A DNA stretch of 64,000 bases, taken from assembly GCF_007971525.1 (NCBI RefSeq), contig NZ_CP042437.1:620001-684000 (forward strand), read 5' to 3'. The translations under genes and the position numbers were made by a program. Origin of the DNA: Mucilaginibacter ginsenosidivorax (GTDB lineage Bacteria; Bacteroidota; Bacteroidia; Sphingobacteriales; Sphingobacteriaceae). Positions 54,417 through 63,720 of this stretch are shown one piece after another (within the stretch, counting starts at the first letter, position 1; each line of letters opens with the position of its first letter). Below the pieces are notes generated by a model. It had not been told where the DNA came from and made no database searches. It saw only the letters and a program-made list of their open reading frames with translations.

Positions 54417-57025
54417 CAGGATTTTATCACCCTTTGTATCTCATCCAGCTTCATCAGCGCTTCAACAGGTGTTAACGTGTTAACATCAAGATTATTAAGC
54501 GTATCGCGGATTTTTACCAGCACCGGGTCATCTATCGAGAACATTTGCATCTGTACGGCCTGCTTTTGCACCTTGCGGATGCTTTCTTTGATGTGCTCCC
54601 CTCCTGTTCGTTCGTTTTCCAGTTTCTTTAAAATTTCGTTAGCGCGGGTCAGCACTTTTTGGGGCATCCCGGCAAGCTTGGCTACATGGATCCCGAAACT
54701 GTGCTCGCTGCCACCGGGCACCAGCTTACGCAGAAAAATGATTTGCTGGCCAACTTCCTTTACCGACACGTTGAAATTTTTGATGCGGTTAAAACTGTTG
54801 CTCAGCTCGTTCAGCTCATGATAGTGGGTGGCAAACAGCGTTTTGGCTTTTGCCGATGGATGATTATGCAGGTATTCGGCAATAGACCAGGCTATGGAAA
54901 TACCATCGTAAGTTGAGGTCCCCCGGCCAATCTCGTCAAGCAGGATCAGGCTTCTGTCGGATAGGTTATTCAGGATACTGGCCGTCTCGTTCATCTCCAC
55001 CATAAAGGTTGATTCGCCCGACGACAGGTTATCTGATGCCCCTACCCTGGTAAATATCTTGTCGACTAACCCAATCGAAGCAGATTTAGCCGGTACAAAG
55101 CATCCCATCTGCGCCATCAGCACAATTAAACCGGTTTGCCTGAGCAAGGCCGACTTACCCGCCATGTTGGGCCCTGTTATGATAATAATCTGCTGCGTTT
55201 CCGAATCCAGGTATACATCATTTGTAATGTAGCTTTCGCCCAGTGGCAGGTTCTTTTCAATCACCGGGTGACGGCCGCCCTTGATGTCGAGCACCTTGCT
55301 CTCGTTCATCTGGGGTTTGGCGTAATAGTTTTTGATAGATATATGGGCAAAATTAAGCAACACATCCAAACGGGCTATCAATTGCGCATTCAGCTGGATG
55401 GGCTTAATGTACTCGGCAAGCGAATACAACAGATCATTATACAGGCGGGTTTCAATTACCAGTATCTTTTCCTCGGCGCCTAAAATCTGCTCTTCGTATT
55501 CTTTTAGCTCGGGGGTAATATAGCGCTCAGCGTTAACCAAAGTCTGCTTTCTGATCCACTCCGAGGGTACCTTATCGCGGTGGCTATGCGTCACCTCCAG
55601 GTAATATCCAAAAACGTTATTAAAAGATACTTTAAGCGACGGTATTCCTGTTGCCTCGGCCTCGCGTTTTTGTATCTCCAGCAGGTATCCTTTGCCGCCA
55701 AAGGCAATTTTACGCAGCCTGTCCAGTTCCTCGTTAATCCCCTCGTTCATCACCGATCCTTTTACGATCATTACCGGCGGCTCGGGGTTCAGTTCGCGTT
55801 CTATTTTCTCGCAGATAGTCACGCAGGGATTTAACTGCTCGCCAATAGCCCGTAATGGCTGGCTTTCTGAAGCTTCGGCTGTTCTTTTGATGGAACCGAT
55901 AGCCATCAGTGCTTTTTTAAGCTGGCAAACCTCGCGCGGGTTGGCTTTTTGTAAACCTATCTTGCTGATTAACCGCTCCAGGTCGCCTATCTGGCGGATG
56001 CAGTTTTGCAGGTTTTCGCGCAACTCCTCGTGCTCAATCATGTACTCTACAACGCCCAGCCGGTCGTTTATAGGCTTTATCTCTTTAAGGGGCATCACAA
56101 TCCACCGGCGCAGCAAACGTGCGCCCATAGGCGAGCAGGTATGGTCAAGCACATCAACCAGGGTAAGGGCATTATCGTTGGTCGACCCTACCAGTTCCAG
56201 GTTGCGCACGCTAAACCTGTCGAGCCATAAATATCGGTCTTCCTCAATCCGGCCAATGGCACTGATGTGCTGCAGGTTGCGGTGCTCGGTCTCATTCAAA
56301 TAATGAATAGCTACACCCGCGGCTATAATGCCCAGGTTAAGCTTATCTATCCCAAAGCCTTTTAACGATTTTACACCGAAGTGCTTCAGCAGCGTTTCGG
56401 TAGCGTAATCGCCGCTGTAGGGCCATTCGTCAAGGGCATAGGTGTAAAAGCGGTCGCCGTAGTTGTCTTTAAAATCGCGGGAGCGGCTTTTAGGGTATAT
56501 AACCTCGCTTGGCGAGAAACTTTGCAGCAGCTTATCAATATAATCACTGTTACCCTGCGCTGTCCAGAACTCTCCTGTCGAAATATCGATGAGGGCAATA
56601 CCTATGCTGTTTTTTTCAAAATGCAGCGATGCCAGGTAGTTATTGCTTTTTTGATTGAGGATATTATCATTGGTAGCAACACCTGGCGTAACCAGTTCGG
56701 TAACCCCCCGTTTAACAATAGTTTTGGTGGTTTTAGGGTCTTCCAGCTGATCGCAGATAGCCACTCGCTGCCCGGCACGCACCAGTTTGGGTAAGTAGGT
56801 ATCCAACGAATGGTGCGGGAAACCAGCCAGTTCGATATGGGTAGCAGCACCATTTGCACGGCGGGTAAGCACAATGCCCAATATGCCCGCGGCTTTAACG
56901 GCGTCTTCGCCAAAAGTTTCGTAAAAATCGCCCACGCGGAACAGCAGCAGAGCACCTGGATACTTCACCTTGATGGCGTTGTATTGCTGCATTAATGGGG
57001 TTTCTTTGGTAGTGTCTTTAGCCAA
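54416..57025 (-). CDS. mutS: DNA mismatch repair protein MutS
   Basis: The 869-residue protein has the mismatch-binding FYE motif ([12 protein letters not shown]), the core and clamp domains, and the ATPase with Walker [10 protein letters not shown], Walker [13 protein letters not shown] and the H-loop [10 protein letters not shown]. The start is placed at TTG 57025 because AAGGAG lies 9-14 bp upstream (57034-57039); a longer in-frame ATG at 57085 would add 20 residues absent from the family. It recognises base mismatches and starts methyl-independent repair. Confidence 0.95.
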   Translation of the reverse strand: MAKDTTKETPLMQQYNAIKVKYPGALLLFRVGDFYETFGEDAVKAAGILGIVLTRRANGAATHIELAGFPHHSLDTYLPKLVRAGQRVAICDQLEDPKTTKTIVKRGVTELVTPGVATNDNILNQKSNNYLASLHFEKNSIGIALIDISTGEFWTAQGNSDYIDKLLQSFSPSEVIYPKSRSRDFKDNYGDRFYTYALDEWPYSGDYATETLLKHFGVKSLKGFGIDKLNLGIIAAGVAIHYLNETEHRNLQHISAIGRIEEDRYLWLDRFSVRNLELVGSTNDNALTLVDVLDHTCSPMGARLLRRWIVMPLKEIKPINDRLGVVEYMIEHEELRENLQNCIRQIGDLERLISKIGLQKANPREVCQLKKALMAIGSIKRTAEASESQPLRAIGEQLNPCVTICEKIERELNPEPPVMIVKGSVMNEGINEELDRLRKIAFGGKGYLLEIQKREAEATGIPSLKVSFNNVFGYYLEVTHSHRDKVPSEWIRKQTLVNAERYITPELKEYEEQILGAEEKILVIETRLYNDLLYSLAEYIKPIQLNAQLIARLDVLLNFAHISIKNYYAKPQMNESKVLDIKGGRHPVIEKNLPLGESYITNDVYLDSETQQIIIITGPNMAGKSALLRQTGLIVLMAQMGCFVPAKSASIGLVDKIFTRVGASDNLSSGESTFMVEMNETASILNNLSDRSLILLDEIGRGTSTYDGISIAWSIAEYLHNHPSAKAKTLFATHYHELNELSNSFNRIKNFNVSVKEVGQQIIFLRKLVPGGSEHSFGIHVAKLAGMPQKVLTRANEILKKLENERTGGEHIKESIRKVQKQAVQMQMFSIDDPVLVKIRDTLNNLDVNTLTPVEALMKLDEIQRVIKS

Positions 57026-57033
57026 GCGGTTTA

Positions 57034-57039
57034 CTCCTT
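57034..57039 (-). promoter_or_regulatory. Shine-Dalgarno site deciding the mutS start
   Basis: AAGGAG lies 8 bp before the TTG at 57025 on the minus strand. This is an unusually good ribosome-binding site for this group and supports the non-ATG start. Confidence 0.6.
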
Positions 57040-57201
57040 TTGTTAATCGGGTAAAGTTAATGCATTGCCCGTGGTTTTGGGGCATTGTGGAAAAGTTGGA
57101 TAGATGTGGATATCCGGGTTGCCGGGTTTGGATTGCGGGGGAGATTTTGGATGCCGAAATGTCTTTTTTGCTTAGTAGATGTCTCCTATGTTAGCATTAA
57201 A

Positions 57202-57242
57202 AAAACGCGATCACATTAGGTAAAGAGTTCAAACGCGATTAC
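57202..57242 (+). repeat. direct repeat upstream of the AlkD-like gene
   Basis: AAACGCGATCACA (57203-57215) and AAACGCGATTACA (57230-57242) are direct repeats with one mismatch, 27 bp apart, about 75-110 bp upstream of the next start codon. They may be binding sites. Confidence 0.3.
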
Positions 57243-57313
57243 ACGGCATTGCCTGAAGAATCTATTTAAAAAAACCAGAAAATAGTATAATTTTATACAT
57301 AAATATTGATAAA

Positions 57314-58021
57314 ATGAACGTAGCCGAAATCATGACCGAGCTGCAGGCTAATGGCAGCCAAAGCATCAAAAATATCCTGATAAAACATGGAGTTAAAGAG
57401 CCGTTTTTTGGGGTTAAGGTTGAGTATTTAAAAACCATCCAAAAAAAGGTTAAAAAAGATTACCAGCTGGCCAAAGATTTGTATGCCACCGGCAACGCCG
57501 ATGCCATGTACCTTGCCGGCCTTATTGCCGACGATGCTAAAATGACCAAAGCCGACCTGCAAACCTGGGTTAATGAAGCCGTGTCAAACAACATTAGCGA
57601 GTATACCGTACCCTGGGTAGCCACTGAAGGCCACTATGGCTTTGAACTGGCCCTGGAATGGATAAATGATAACAGGGAGTACGTTGCCGCCGCGGGCTGG
57701 TCTACCTTGAGCAATATTGTTTCGTTTAAACCGGATAGCGAACTGGATCTTCCCATATTGAGTAGTTTGCTAAATCGTATTGAACAAACCATTCATTCAT
57801 CACCCAATCGGGTACGATCGACCATGAACGGATTTATCATCGCTTTGGGCACCTATGTAGATGCATTAATGGATGAAGCCATTGCAACGGGCAATAAAAT
57901 AGGAACCGTGTTTGTGGATCAAAACGGAACTGCATGCAAGGTACCGGTTGCTGCAGATTATATTGAAAAATCGCGCGCGCGGCGTAAACCGGGGATGAAG
58001 AAGAAGACGGTTAAGTGTTAA
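57314..58021 (+). CDS. DNA alkylation repair protein (AlkD family)
   Basis: The 235-residue all-alpha protein fits the AlkD HEAT-repeat family: FFGVKVEYLKTIQKKVKKDY, DAMYLAGLIADDAKM, YTVPWVATEGHYGFELALEWI and REYVAAAGWSTLSNIV. It removes alkylated bases such as 3- and 7-alkylpurines in characterised members. The C-terminal tail is rich in Arg and Lys. It does not sit in a larger operon. Confidence 0.87.
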   Translation: MNVAEIMTELQANGSQSIKNILIKHGVKEPFFGVKVEYLKTIQKKVKKDYQLAKDLYATGNADAMYLAGLIADDAKMTKADLQTWVNEAVSNNISEYTVPWVATEGHYGFELALEWINDNREYVAAAGWSTLSNIVSFKPDSELDLPILSSLLNRIEQTIHSSPNRVRSTMNGFIIALGTYVDALMDEAIATGNKIGTVFVDQNGTACKVPVAADYIEKSRARRKPGMKKKTVKC

Positions 58022-58170
58022 ACCTTAGGCTGTAGACTTTAGATCGTTTGGAAATTGCTATTAAGCAGATTTGCAGGAGCTTTAGTGATTTTTTGTTAAA
58101 CGTTTTTTCCTTGCTCCTGCGAAGCAAAAAAATGGTTTGCTTGCCAGAGGTACGCCACAATTTTACAATA

Positions 58171-58734
58171 TCACGAATCAATCTCCTTTATCACCCTACA
58201 CGGATTCCCTACTGCCACCGCATTTGCCGGAATATCTTTGGTTACCACGCTGCCGGCGCCAATAGTAGTATTATCGCCAATTGTAACACCGGGGCAAACA
58301 ATTACGCCACCGCCGAGCCATACGTTATTGCCTATGGTTATAGGCGCAGCATACTCGGGGCCTTTTACCCGTTCGGAAGCTATAACAGGATGATAAGCAG
58401 TATACAGCTGTACATTGGGTGCCATAAATACATTATTGCCCAGGGTAACACGGGCACAATCCAATATAATGCAGTTAAAATTCAGGAACAGGTTATCGCC
58501 TGCAAAAATATTAAAGCCATAATCGCAGTAAAATGGCGACTGGATATCGATGGCATTGGTAAAGCCACCTAACAATTCTTTTAAAACGCTCCTCTTACCC
58601 TCTTTATCATCGTAATCAAGCGCGTTATAACGGGTAAATAATTTACGCGCTTTTGAGCGCCCGGCAACCAGTTCGGCATCGCCGGCATCGTACAGGTCGC
58701 CATCCAGCATTTTTTGAAGTTCGGATTTTTGCAT
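58171..58734 (-). CDS. maltose/galactoside-type O-acetyltransferase (hexapeptide repeats)
   Basis: The start at 58734 gives MQKSELQKMLDGDLYDAGD, the typical entry of the LacA/Maa group; the earlier ATG at 58764 adds 10 unlikely residues. The 187-residue protein has left-handed beta-helix repeats (VTLGNNVFMAPNVQLYTAYH, ITIGNNVWLGGGVIVCPGVT) and the catalytic His in TAYHPV. It transfers acetyl from acetyl-CoA to sugar hydroxyls in the cytosol. Confidence 0.9.
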   Translation of the reverse strand: MQKSELQKMLDGDLYDAGDAELVAGRSKARKLFTRYNALDYDDKEGKRSVLKELLGGFTNAIDIQSPFYCDYGFNIFAGDNLFLNFNCIILDCARVTLGNNVFMAPNVQLYTAYHPVIASERVKGPEYAAPITIGNNVWLGGGVIVCPGVTIGDNTTIGAGSVVTKDIPANAVAVGNPCRVIKEIDS

Positions 58735-58850
58735 AATCAAATATATTGCATTAAAACACGTCAATTTACCCTATTCATATTATGTTCGGCGCATTTGCGA
58801 GAAAAAAATCTCCATAAACCCATCACTTGCAAATTCAAATAATAATCATT

Positions 58851-58869
58851 TACTTTGCAATACAAAGTA
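58851..58869 (+). promoter_or_regulatory. operator-like palindrome over the MpaB promoter
   Basis: TACTTTG CAATA CAAAGTA is a perfect inverted repeat. Its left half forms the -7 box TTACTTTG, with TTG about 20 bp upstream. A bound protein would block transcription start, so this is a candidate repressor site. Confidence 0.45.
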
Positions 58870-58887
58870 CTTTATATTGTTAGACCC

Positions 58888-59652
58888 ATGGAATATTTTG
58901 TAAGCGAGGATTCGATAGTGCGGAAAATTTGGGGCAAGGCCGATACCATCCTGTTTATTTTTGCTGGCGCGGCAGCCGAGTTTGCCTTAAACAAAGCGGT
59001 TGACTGGCTGTATTTTACCGGCCGTCTGCCTGCCGACCCGCTTGGACGTTTATTTTCGACCGTTGAATATTCAAGGCAGATCATTTTTTCGGACCAGGAA
59101 TCGGCTTTAAAAGCCATCGACCGGATAACCGCCATTCACAAAGGTGTAGAAAATAACCGCGGCGCACAGATTCCGGATTGGGCGTACCGCGATGTATTGT
59201 TCCTCTTAATTGACCTGTCTATCCGGTCGTATGAACTATTGGAGCGCAAGTTAACCCAGGCCGAAAAGGGTCAAACATTTATGGTTTTTAACCGGGTAGG
59301 CGAGCGTATGGGGCTTGCGGGTTTGCCAAAAACGTACTTTGAATACCTGGATATGCGCGATGAACATTTACGGCATAACCTGGTTCATGGCGAATTAACT
59401 TTAGATTTATACCGCCAATATAAAAAACACCTTGGCACTTCCCGTTATGCGGTGTTAAAACAGGCGCAATTGCTGGTGGTACCGCCATTGGTAGGCAGGC
59501 ATCTTCCGTTAGGAAAACTGCCCTGGCTTTTAGTGGTGATATGGACTTATAAATTTTTGAGAATGCTTAAGGTGGAAACCTTTTTACGCAATGCCCTGCT
59601 CCCGGTGGCTTATAAAGCCCAGATCATCAGTATGGACAATTCGCAGACTTAA
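58888..59652 (+). CDS. MpaB family (DUF2236) oxygenase-like protein
   Basis: The 254-residue protein starts at 58888 (MEYFVSEDSIVRKIWGKAD); an upstream ATG at 58855 would run through the operator palindrome. Family motifs are FAGAAAEFALNKAVDWLYFTGRLPADP (key residues AAEFALNKAVDW), HKGVENNRGAQIPDWAYRDVLF and DMRDEHLRHNLVHGELT. Members are haem-containing, latex-clearing-protein-like oxygenases; substrate unknown. Confidence 0.85.
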   Translation: MEYFVSEDSIVRKIWGKADTILFIFAGAAAEFALNKAVDWLYFTGRLPADPLGRLFSTVEYSRQIIFSDQESALKAIDRITAIHKGVENNRGAQIPDWAYRDVLFLLIDLSIRSYELLERKLTQAEKGQTFMVFNRVGERMGLAGLPKTYFEYLDMRDEHLRHNLVHGELTLDLYRQYKKHLGTSRYAVLKQAQLLVVPPLVGRHLPLGKLPWLLVVIWTYKFLRMLKVETFLRNALLPVAYKAQIISMDNSQT

Positions 59653-59745
59653 GCCGGAAGTCTGGAGTCAGAAGTCAAAAAGCCTTGCAAAAGTAGGCCT
59701 GAGTTGAAAGTCAGAACAAGTTGGACACTTCGGACTTCCGGCTTA
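59651..59745. repeat. stop-proximal inverted repeat
   Basis: TAAGCCGGAAGTC after the MpaB stop (59650-59663) is inverted at about 59733-59745 (GACTTCCGGCTTA). Heptad-like words GGAGTCA and GAAGTCA follow the left arm. A convergent hairpin terminator is likely. Confidence 0.6.
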
Positions 59746-59771
59746 GCACTTTCGACTTAAGACTTCAAGCA

Positions 59772-60278
59772 TCACCGTAATTGCTGCGTTTCGTCGTAAC
59801 TTAATTGCAGGTAGGCTTCCGTGGCATTAACCGATGGCCTTAAACTGATCATGGTAATTATTAAACATGCCGAAATAAGCAAATAAAACAAATTGCCTGT
59901 TATCAAAAAGCAAACGATTCCGAACAATGAAGGTCCTTCCAGCAACGCATATCTTACAATTAAGGCCGATTGATATGCCTTCAATTTTTCTGAAAGTGTT
60001 CTATTGATACCGGCCCCCGCCGACTGCTGATGGAATTTTCCCAGTTGCTGGTTAAACAAAAAACCGCCTGCTACCGTACCCATAACAGCCAATAGCGGCA
60101 CTATGTAAAAATACACATCGTTCCGGCTGTTTTTATAATCAAAGTAAATGGTGTTTTTATTGGTTATAAAAGCCATTATCATAAACAATACCTGCCCGGC
60201 TATTAAAGCCAGGTGTATAATCGACGTAGTTTTTAACGCGTTTTTAGGGGTAGCTGCCGCCGGCTGGTTATAATTCAT
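59772..60278 (-). CDS. hypothetical four-helix membrane protein
   Basis: The 168-residue protein (start chosen at MNYNQPAAATPKNALK) has four hydrophobic segments: IIHLALIAGQVLFMIMAFI, YIVPLLAVMGTVAGGFLF, ALLEGPSLFGIVCFLITG and FYLLISACLIITMISL. I do not recognise the family. It lies 71 bp downstream of the CDF transporter gene and may be co-transcribed with it. Confidence 0.72.
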   Translation of the reverse strand: MNYNQPAAATPKNALKTTSIIHLALIAGQVLFMIMAFITNKNTIYFDYKNSRNDVYFYIVPLLAVMGTVAGGFLFNQQLGKFHQQSAGAGINRTLSEKLKAYQSALIVRYALLEGPSLFGIVCFLITGNLFYLLISACLIITMISLRPSVNATEAYLQLSYDETQQLR

Positions 60279-60349
60279 TGACGATAAGTTTAGCACTGCA
60301 TATTAGCTATTTTTTTGAAGACTAAAGGAATTTTTTTTATGCTTGCAAT

Positions 60350-61285
60350 TTAAACATATAGCTGCATATTGGGGCTCACCTTTTCCATAAAGGTATCGGG
60401 TTGGATAATAACAAAATGAATGAGATTATACTCATCTTTCACTCGGTTGCGAATGCGAATAATGGCATTATTGATACCCGCAGTGTCCAGGTTGCTTTTA
60501 AACGAAATAATGAGCATCAGCAATACCTCGGTGGGCGATTGATAGGTTGACATGAGGTGCATAAGCTTTAAAACGTCATCATCCTGCTCTACAATTTTAA
60601 TGATGTGTTTTTTGGTGGTTGCGCCTATACCCTCGCCCATAAGCAAACTGCGGCTTTCGCGCGCCAGTATGATAGAAACAAATATGAGCACTAAACCAAC
60701 CAGCAATGAAGCCAGCCCATCAAGATAGTTGATGTGGTAAGTATGGCCAATAAACATACAAACAGCTACGATAACCAGGCCTATTACAGCGGCGCTGTCT
60801 TCAAACAGCACTAAAAAGGTAGAAGGATCTTTACTCTTGACAATAGCCTGCCACCACGAGAGCTCGCCACGCAGCTTGTTAAACTCTTTAGCTGCTATTA
60901 ACAACGATGATCCCTCGAAAATTACCGACATGCCCAATACCGCGTAATTCCATGCCGGGTTACCCGGAACTTCGGGCGTAATGATATGAGCAATACCCTG
61001 GTAAATAGAAACTCCCCCGCCGAGGCCAAATATGAGTATCGACACGATGAACGAATAAAAATACAGCTCCTTACCATAACCGAAGGGATGTTTTGCATCG
61101 GGCTTTTTACGGCTTTGGTACAACCCAAACAATAATAATACCTGGTTGGCTGTATCAACCACAGAGTGTACGCCTTCGGCCACCATTGCGGCGCTGTTAC
61201 TAAAAAAACCTGCTGCAAACTTGGTTAAGGCAATAAGCAAATTTGCGGCCAGCGCAGCGTAAATAGACTTGTTTGATGATGCCAT
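60350..61285 (-). CDS. cation diffusion facilitator (CDF) transporter
   Basis: Start 61285 gives MASSNKSIYAALAANLLIAL; a longer frame from 61351 adds 22 residues unlike the family. The 311-residue protein has six membrane helices, the metal site AEGVHSVVDTANQ in helix 2, HPFGYGKELYFYSF in the loop and a C-terminal cytoplasmic domain. It exports Zn2+, Fe2+ or Mn2+ against a proton gradient; the metal is not evident. Confidence 0.9.
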   Translation of the reverse strand: MASSNKSIYAALAANLLIALTKFAAGFFSNSAAMVAEGVHSVVDTANQVLLLFGLYQSRKKPDAKHPFGYGKELYFYSFIVSILIFGLGGGVSIYQGIAHIITPEVPGNPAWNYAVLGMSVIFEGSSLLIAAKEFNKLRGELSWWQAIVKSKDPSTFLVLFEDSAAVIGLVIVAVCMFIGHTYHINYLDGLASLLVGLVLIFVSIILARESRSLLMGEGIGATTKKHIIKIVEQDDDVLKLMHLMSTYQSPTEVLLMLIISFKSNLDTAGINNAIIRIRNRVKDEYNLIHFVIIQPDTFMEKVSPNMQLYV

Positions 61286-61452
61286 ACAAAACCTTAAAGC
61301 ATTATCGCAGTATATTGTTTTAGCAAAAAGAGCTATTGCTAAAAGGCACACTTTTACAATAGCGGAAGATTAAATAGGCGGGTAGTATCAGGGTGCAACA
61401 AAGAAGATATCACAATTAATAAAAACCAAAACTTGTTGGCAATGTTATCATT

Positions 61453-61472
61453 AAAGTTAATAAATTAACTTT
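61453..61472 (+). promoter_or_regulatory. palindrome before the proline-rich gene
   Basis: AAAGTTAA TAAA TTAACTTT is a perfect 8-bp inverted repeat 14 bp upstream of the start codon at 61486. It is a candidate operator or leader hairpin. Confidence 0.35.
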
Positions 61473-61485
61473 AAAATAAACTATT

Positions 61486-61854
61486 ATGAAAAATTTGAAG
61501 TTAACAGCAGCAGCTGTAGCATTATCGTTTACATGTTCGGTAGTTTTTGCCGCCAATCATACGGCTATCAATAGTACCGGGAACAATGACATCATCGTGA
61601 AAAAAGGTATGGTTATTGATACTATACCAGGCAAAAAGAAAAAGACGCCTAAAATACCTGCTCCGGCACCAACGCCGGCACCTGTTCCGCCGCCAACACC
61701 TACCCCTGCCGATCCGGCACCTGTTCCATCGCCAACACCTACGCCGGTGCCAAATCCGAACCCAACGCCCACTCCAAACCCGACACCGACGCCAAACCCT
61801 GCTCCATCACCAACGCCGCTGCCTACAACACCTTCACCTACCAAACCAGCATAA
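61486..61854 (+). CDS. exported proline-rich repeat protein
   Basis: The 122-residue protein has a signal peptide ([18 protein letters not shown]) and a short Gly/Lys linker. A C-terminal tail of about 65 residues made of Pro-Thr/Ala/Asn repeats follows ([20 protein letters not shown]). The tail is probably extended and periplasm-spanning or surface-facing. No domain is recognised. A terminator follows. Confidence 0.7.
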   Translation: MKNLKLTAAAVALSFTCSVVFAANHTAINSTGNNDIIVKKGMVIDTIPGKKKKTPKIPAPAPTPAPVPPPTPTPADPAPVPSPTPTPVPNPNPTPTPNPTPTPNPAPSPTPLPTTPSPTKPA

Positions 61855-61891
61855 TAATTGGTATTGGCAGTCTGCATTGGGCTATAAAAAC

Positions 61892-61921
61892 AAAGCCCTC
61901 TGTTTAAAAACAGGGGGCTTT
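61892..61921 (+). terminator. rho-independent terminator
   Basis: AAAGCCCTCTGTTT (61892-61905) pairs with AAACAGGGGGCTTT (61908-61921) with one mismatch, 37 bp after the proline-rich gene's stop. Confidence 0.75.
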
Positions 61922-61952
61922 AATGTTTTACAAAATAACTGGCTATATCCAA

Positions 61953-62525
61953 CTACAAATTACCATTTCCTAAAACATATGGCAATTTATCAAAAGTGCC
62001 TAAAAGTATTTGCGATATTTCAATTGATTGATAACTGCCATCCGGATTTAGGTTAACTTTTTTCGAGGTAAATGAATATGTTCCTGTAATTACCTTAGCA
62101 ACCGTATCAATAGCAGTTATAGTAGCTAATCCTGAACCCGATTCAACAGTACCAGTTTGTACGTATACATAATTGCCTGTGGCATCTTTCTGAAGGGTAT
62201 AATAAGCCATATTTAGCTTACCGGTACCATCTACTTTATAAGTGGCCAGCGGAAAACTATTGGTATTTGTGCCGTTAGGCACATTTATATTAAAGATAAC
62301 CCGTTTTGAATCGGCCGTACCAATTACCGAAAACGTTTTAACCTTTGTAGCATCATTAAAAGTAATCCGTGCGGTAACCGTATCAGGGTACCAAACAACA
62401 CCATTAATATTTGCAGCCAGTATTTTATCAGATGTGGTAGAAGCAGAAGTAACAACGTCTTTTTTACAGCCTTGGAAGTAGATAGCCGATATAAGTAACA
62501 GAACAATTAGTTGAATTTTCCTCAT
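61953..62525 (-). CDS. DUF6252-like lipoprotein
   Basis: The 190-residue protein begins MRKIQLIVLLLISAIYFQGC, lipobox FQGC (Cys20). The body is beta-rich with SDKILAANINGVVWYPDTV and NINVPNGTNTNSFPLATYKV, patterns seen in Bacteroidota DUF6252 lipoproteins. The function is unknown. The starting Met is chosen over an upstream one at 62546 to keep the signal intact. Confidence 0.72.
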   Translation of the reverse strand: MRKIQLIVLLLISAIYFQGCKKDVVTSASTTSDKILAANINGVVWYPDTVTARITFNDATKVKTFSVIGTADSKRVIFNINVPNGTNTNSFPLATYKVDGTGKLNMAYYTLQKDATGNYVYVQTGTVESGSGLATITAIDTVAKVITGTYSFTSKKVNLNPDGSYQSIEISQILLGTFDKLPYVLGNGNL

Positions 62526-62718
62526 ATATAAATTTTGTGCAAACAATGCGCCTTGCAGATTTTATGCAAATAACGCTCTTTGCAGATTAATAATTACAAC
62601 CAAAGTTAATTTTTTCACATATTTTAACATTCGGCAGTTTTGGGCGAAATTATTTGAGGCCGGCATTTATCAAACAAATGGTTTTATTTAGGCATATTAG
62701 GCGCTTAATATTATAAAC

Positions 62719-63000
62719 ATGATTCACGTAAACGAATATTTTGAAGGAACAGTAAAATCACTGGGTTATACCAGTGCCGAAGGTAAAAGCACCATTGGTG
62801 TAATGGAAAAAGGAGAGTATGAATTTGGCACATCGAGCCACGAAAGCATGACCATTATTGAGGGCCAGCTGGAGGTGTTGCTGCCTGGCGAAGAAGGATG
62901 GGAAAGCTATACGACCGGCCAATCATTTGAAGTTGAGGCCAATACCAAATTCAAAGTAAAAACAAACGTGCAAAGCTCCTATTTGTGTAAATACAGGTAA
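62719..63000 (+). CDS. ppnP: pyrimidine/purine nucleoside phosphorylase PpnP
   Basis: The 93-residue cupin matches PpnP (DUF1255): VNEYFEGTVKSLGYTSAEGK, GVMEKGEYEFGTSSHESMTI and FEVEANTKFKVKTNVQSSYL. It phosphorolyses nucleosides to a free base and pentose 1-phosphate in the cytosol. The length is exactly typical. Confidence 0.93.
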   Translation: MIHVNEYFEGTVKSLGYTSAEGKSTIGVMEKGEYEFGTSSHESMTIIEGQLEVLLPGEEGWESYTTGQSFEVEANTKFKVKTNVQSSYLCKYR

Positions 63001-63062
63001 GTAGCTACTATTGTAACATTTAAGCTTAGCGGTGCTCTAATAATCATAAAATAAATAAAACA

Positions 63063-63392
63063 ATGGATACTTCGCTTATTACAACCAGTACCGGGTTAGA
63101 CGGGTACCGGGTAGTTAAACATTTAGGTGTTGTACGTGGTATTACGGTACGCAGCCGAAGCGCGCTTGGCAACATTGCCGGTGGTTTTCAGTCGCTTTTT
63201 GGCGGCAGGCTTTCTATTTATGTTGAACTTTGCGAAAATGCACGCGAAGAAGCTTACCAGCTTTTAATTCAGCATGCGCAAGCTATTGGGGCAAATGCCA
63301 TTATCAACATGCGTTACGATGCTAACGAAGTAATGCAGGGCATTACCGAAGTATTGGCATACGGCACAGCTGTTGTGGTCGAAAAAGTTTGA
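63063..63392 (+). CDS. UPF0145 (YbjQ) family protein
   Basis: The 109-residue protein has the YbjQ pattern: DGYRVVKHLGVVRGITVRSR, GGRLSIYVELCENAREEAYQLL and ANAIINMRYDA. The fold is a pentameric heavy-metal-binding-like domain of unknown role. Confidence 0.9.
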   Translation: MDTSLITTSTGLDGYRVVKHLGVVRGITVRSRSALGNIAGGFQSLFGGRLSIYVELCENAREEAYQLLIQHAQAIGANAIINMRYDANEVMQGITEVLAYGTAVVVEKV

Positions 63393-63411
63393 TTAGCCCA
63401 ATTAAGATAAC

Positions 63412-63460
63412 AGCCCAAAGTCTTAAGCTGCAAGTCAAATTCAGCTTAAGGCTTTGGGCT
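63412..63460. terminator. bidirectional hairpin of 19 bp
   Basis: AGCCCAAAGTCTTAAGCTG (63412-63430) pairs with 63442-63460 with one mismatch, between convergent genes and 19 bp after a stop codon. It lacks a strong U tract. Confidence 0.6.
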
Positions 63461-63488
63461 ATACGTTTATTGCAAGGTTAGTGCTCCA

Positions 63489-63686
63489 TTAATTAAAATA
63501 CGATAGCGGAATTGTACGCCAAAGCCCGTGCGCAAGATGGCCAATTAGTAATTCGTACACCAGGTAAACCGGCCAGATCAGGTAATGAATAAGCAATAAA
63601 ATAGGCGAATGATTATAATGCCAACTGATCATGAGTGTATACAAACCTAATACAAGATAAAGTATGCTGGTGTCCCTGGTCTTCAT
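63489..63686 (-). CDS. hypothetical small membrane protein, 65 residues
   Basis: The protein has two hydrophobic segments (ILYLVLGLYTLMISW and ILLLIHYLIWPVYLVYELLI) and a short polar end. I do not recognise it. It sits between a convergent hairpin and the next minus-strand gene. Confidence 0.6.
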   Translation of the reverse strand: MKTRDTSILYLVLGLYTLMISWHYNHSPILLLIHYLIWPVYLVYELLIGHLAHGLWRTIPLSYFN

Positions 63687-63720
63687 TTGTTAATGGTGAT
63701 AATTTTATCTAAATTAATAA

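Noticed and set aside
55692..56303. 203-residue plus-strand frame opposite mutS
   Set aside because: It is a shadow of conserved mutS sequence with no recognisable motif.
61557..61877. Minus-strand Gly/Val-rich frame
   Set aside because: It mirrors the proline-rich codons of the plus-strand gene, which has a signal peptide and a terminator.
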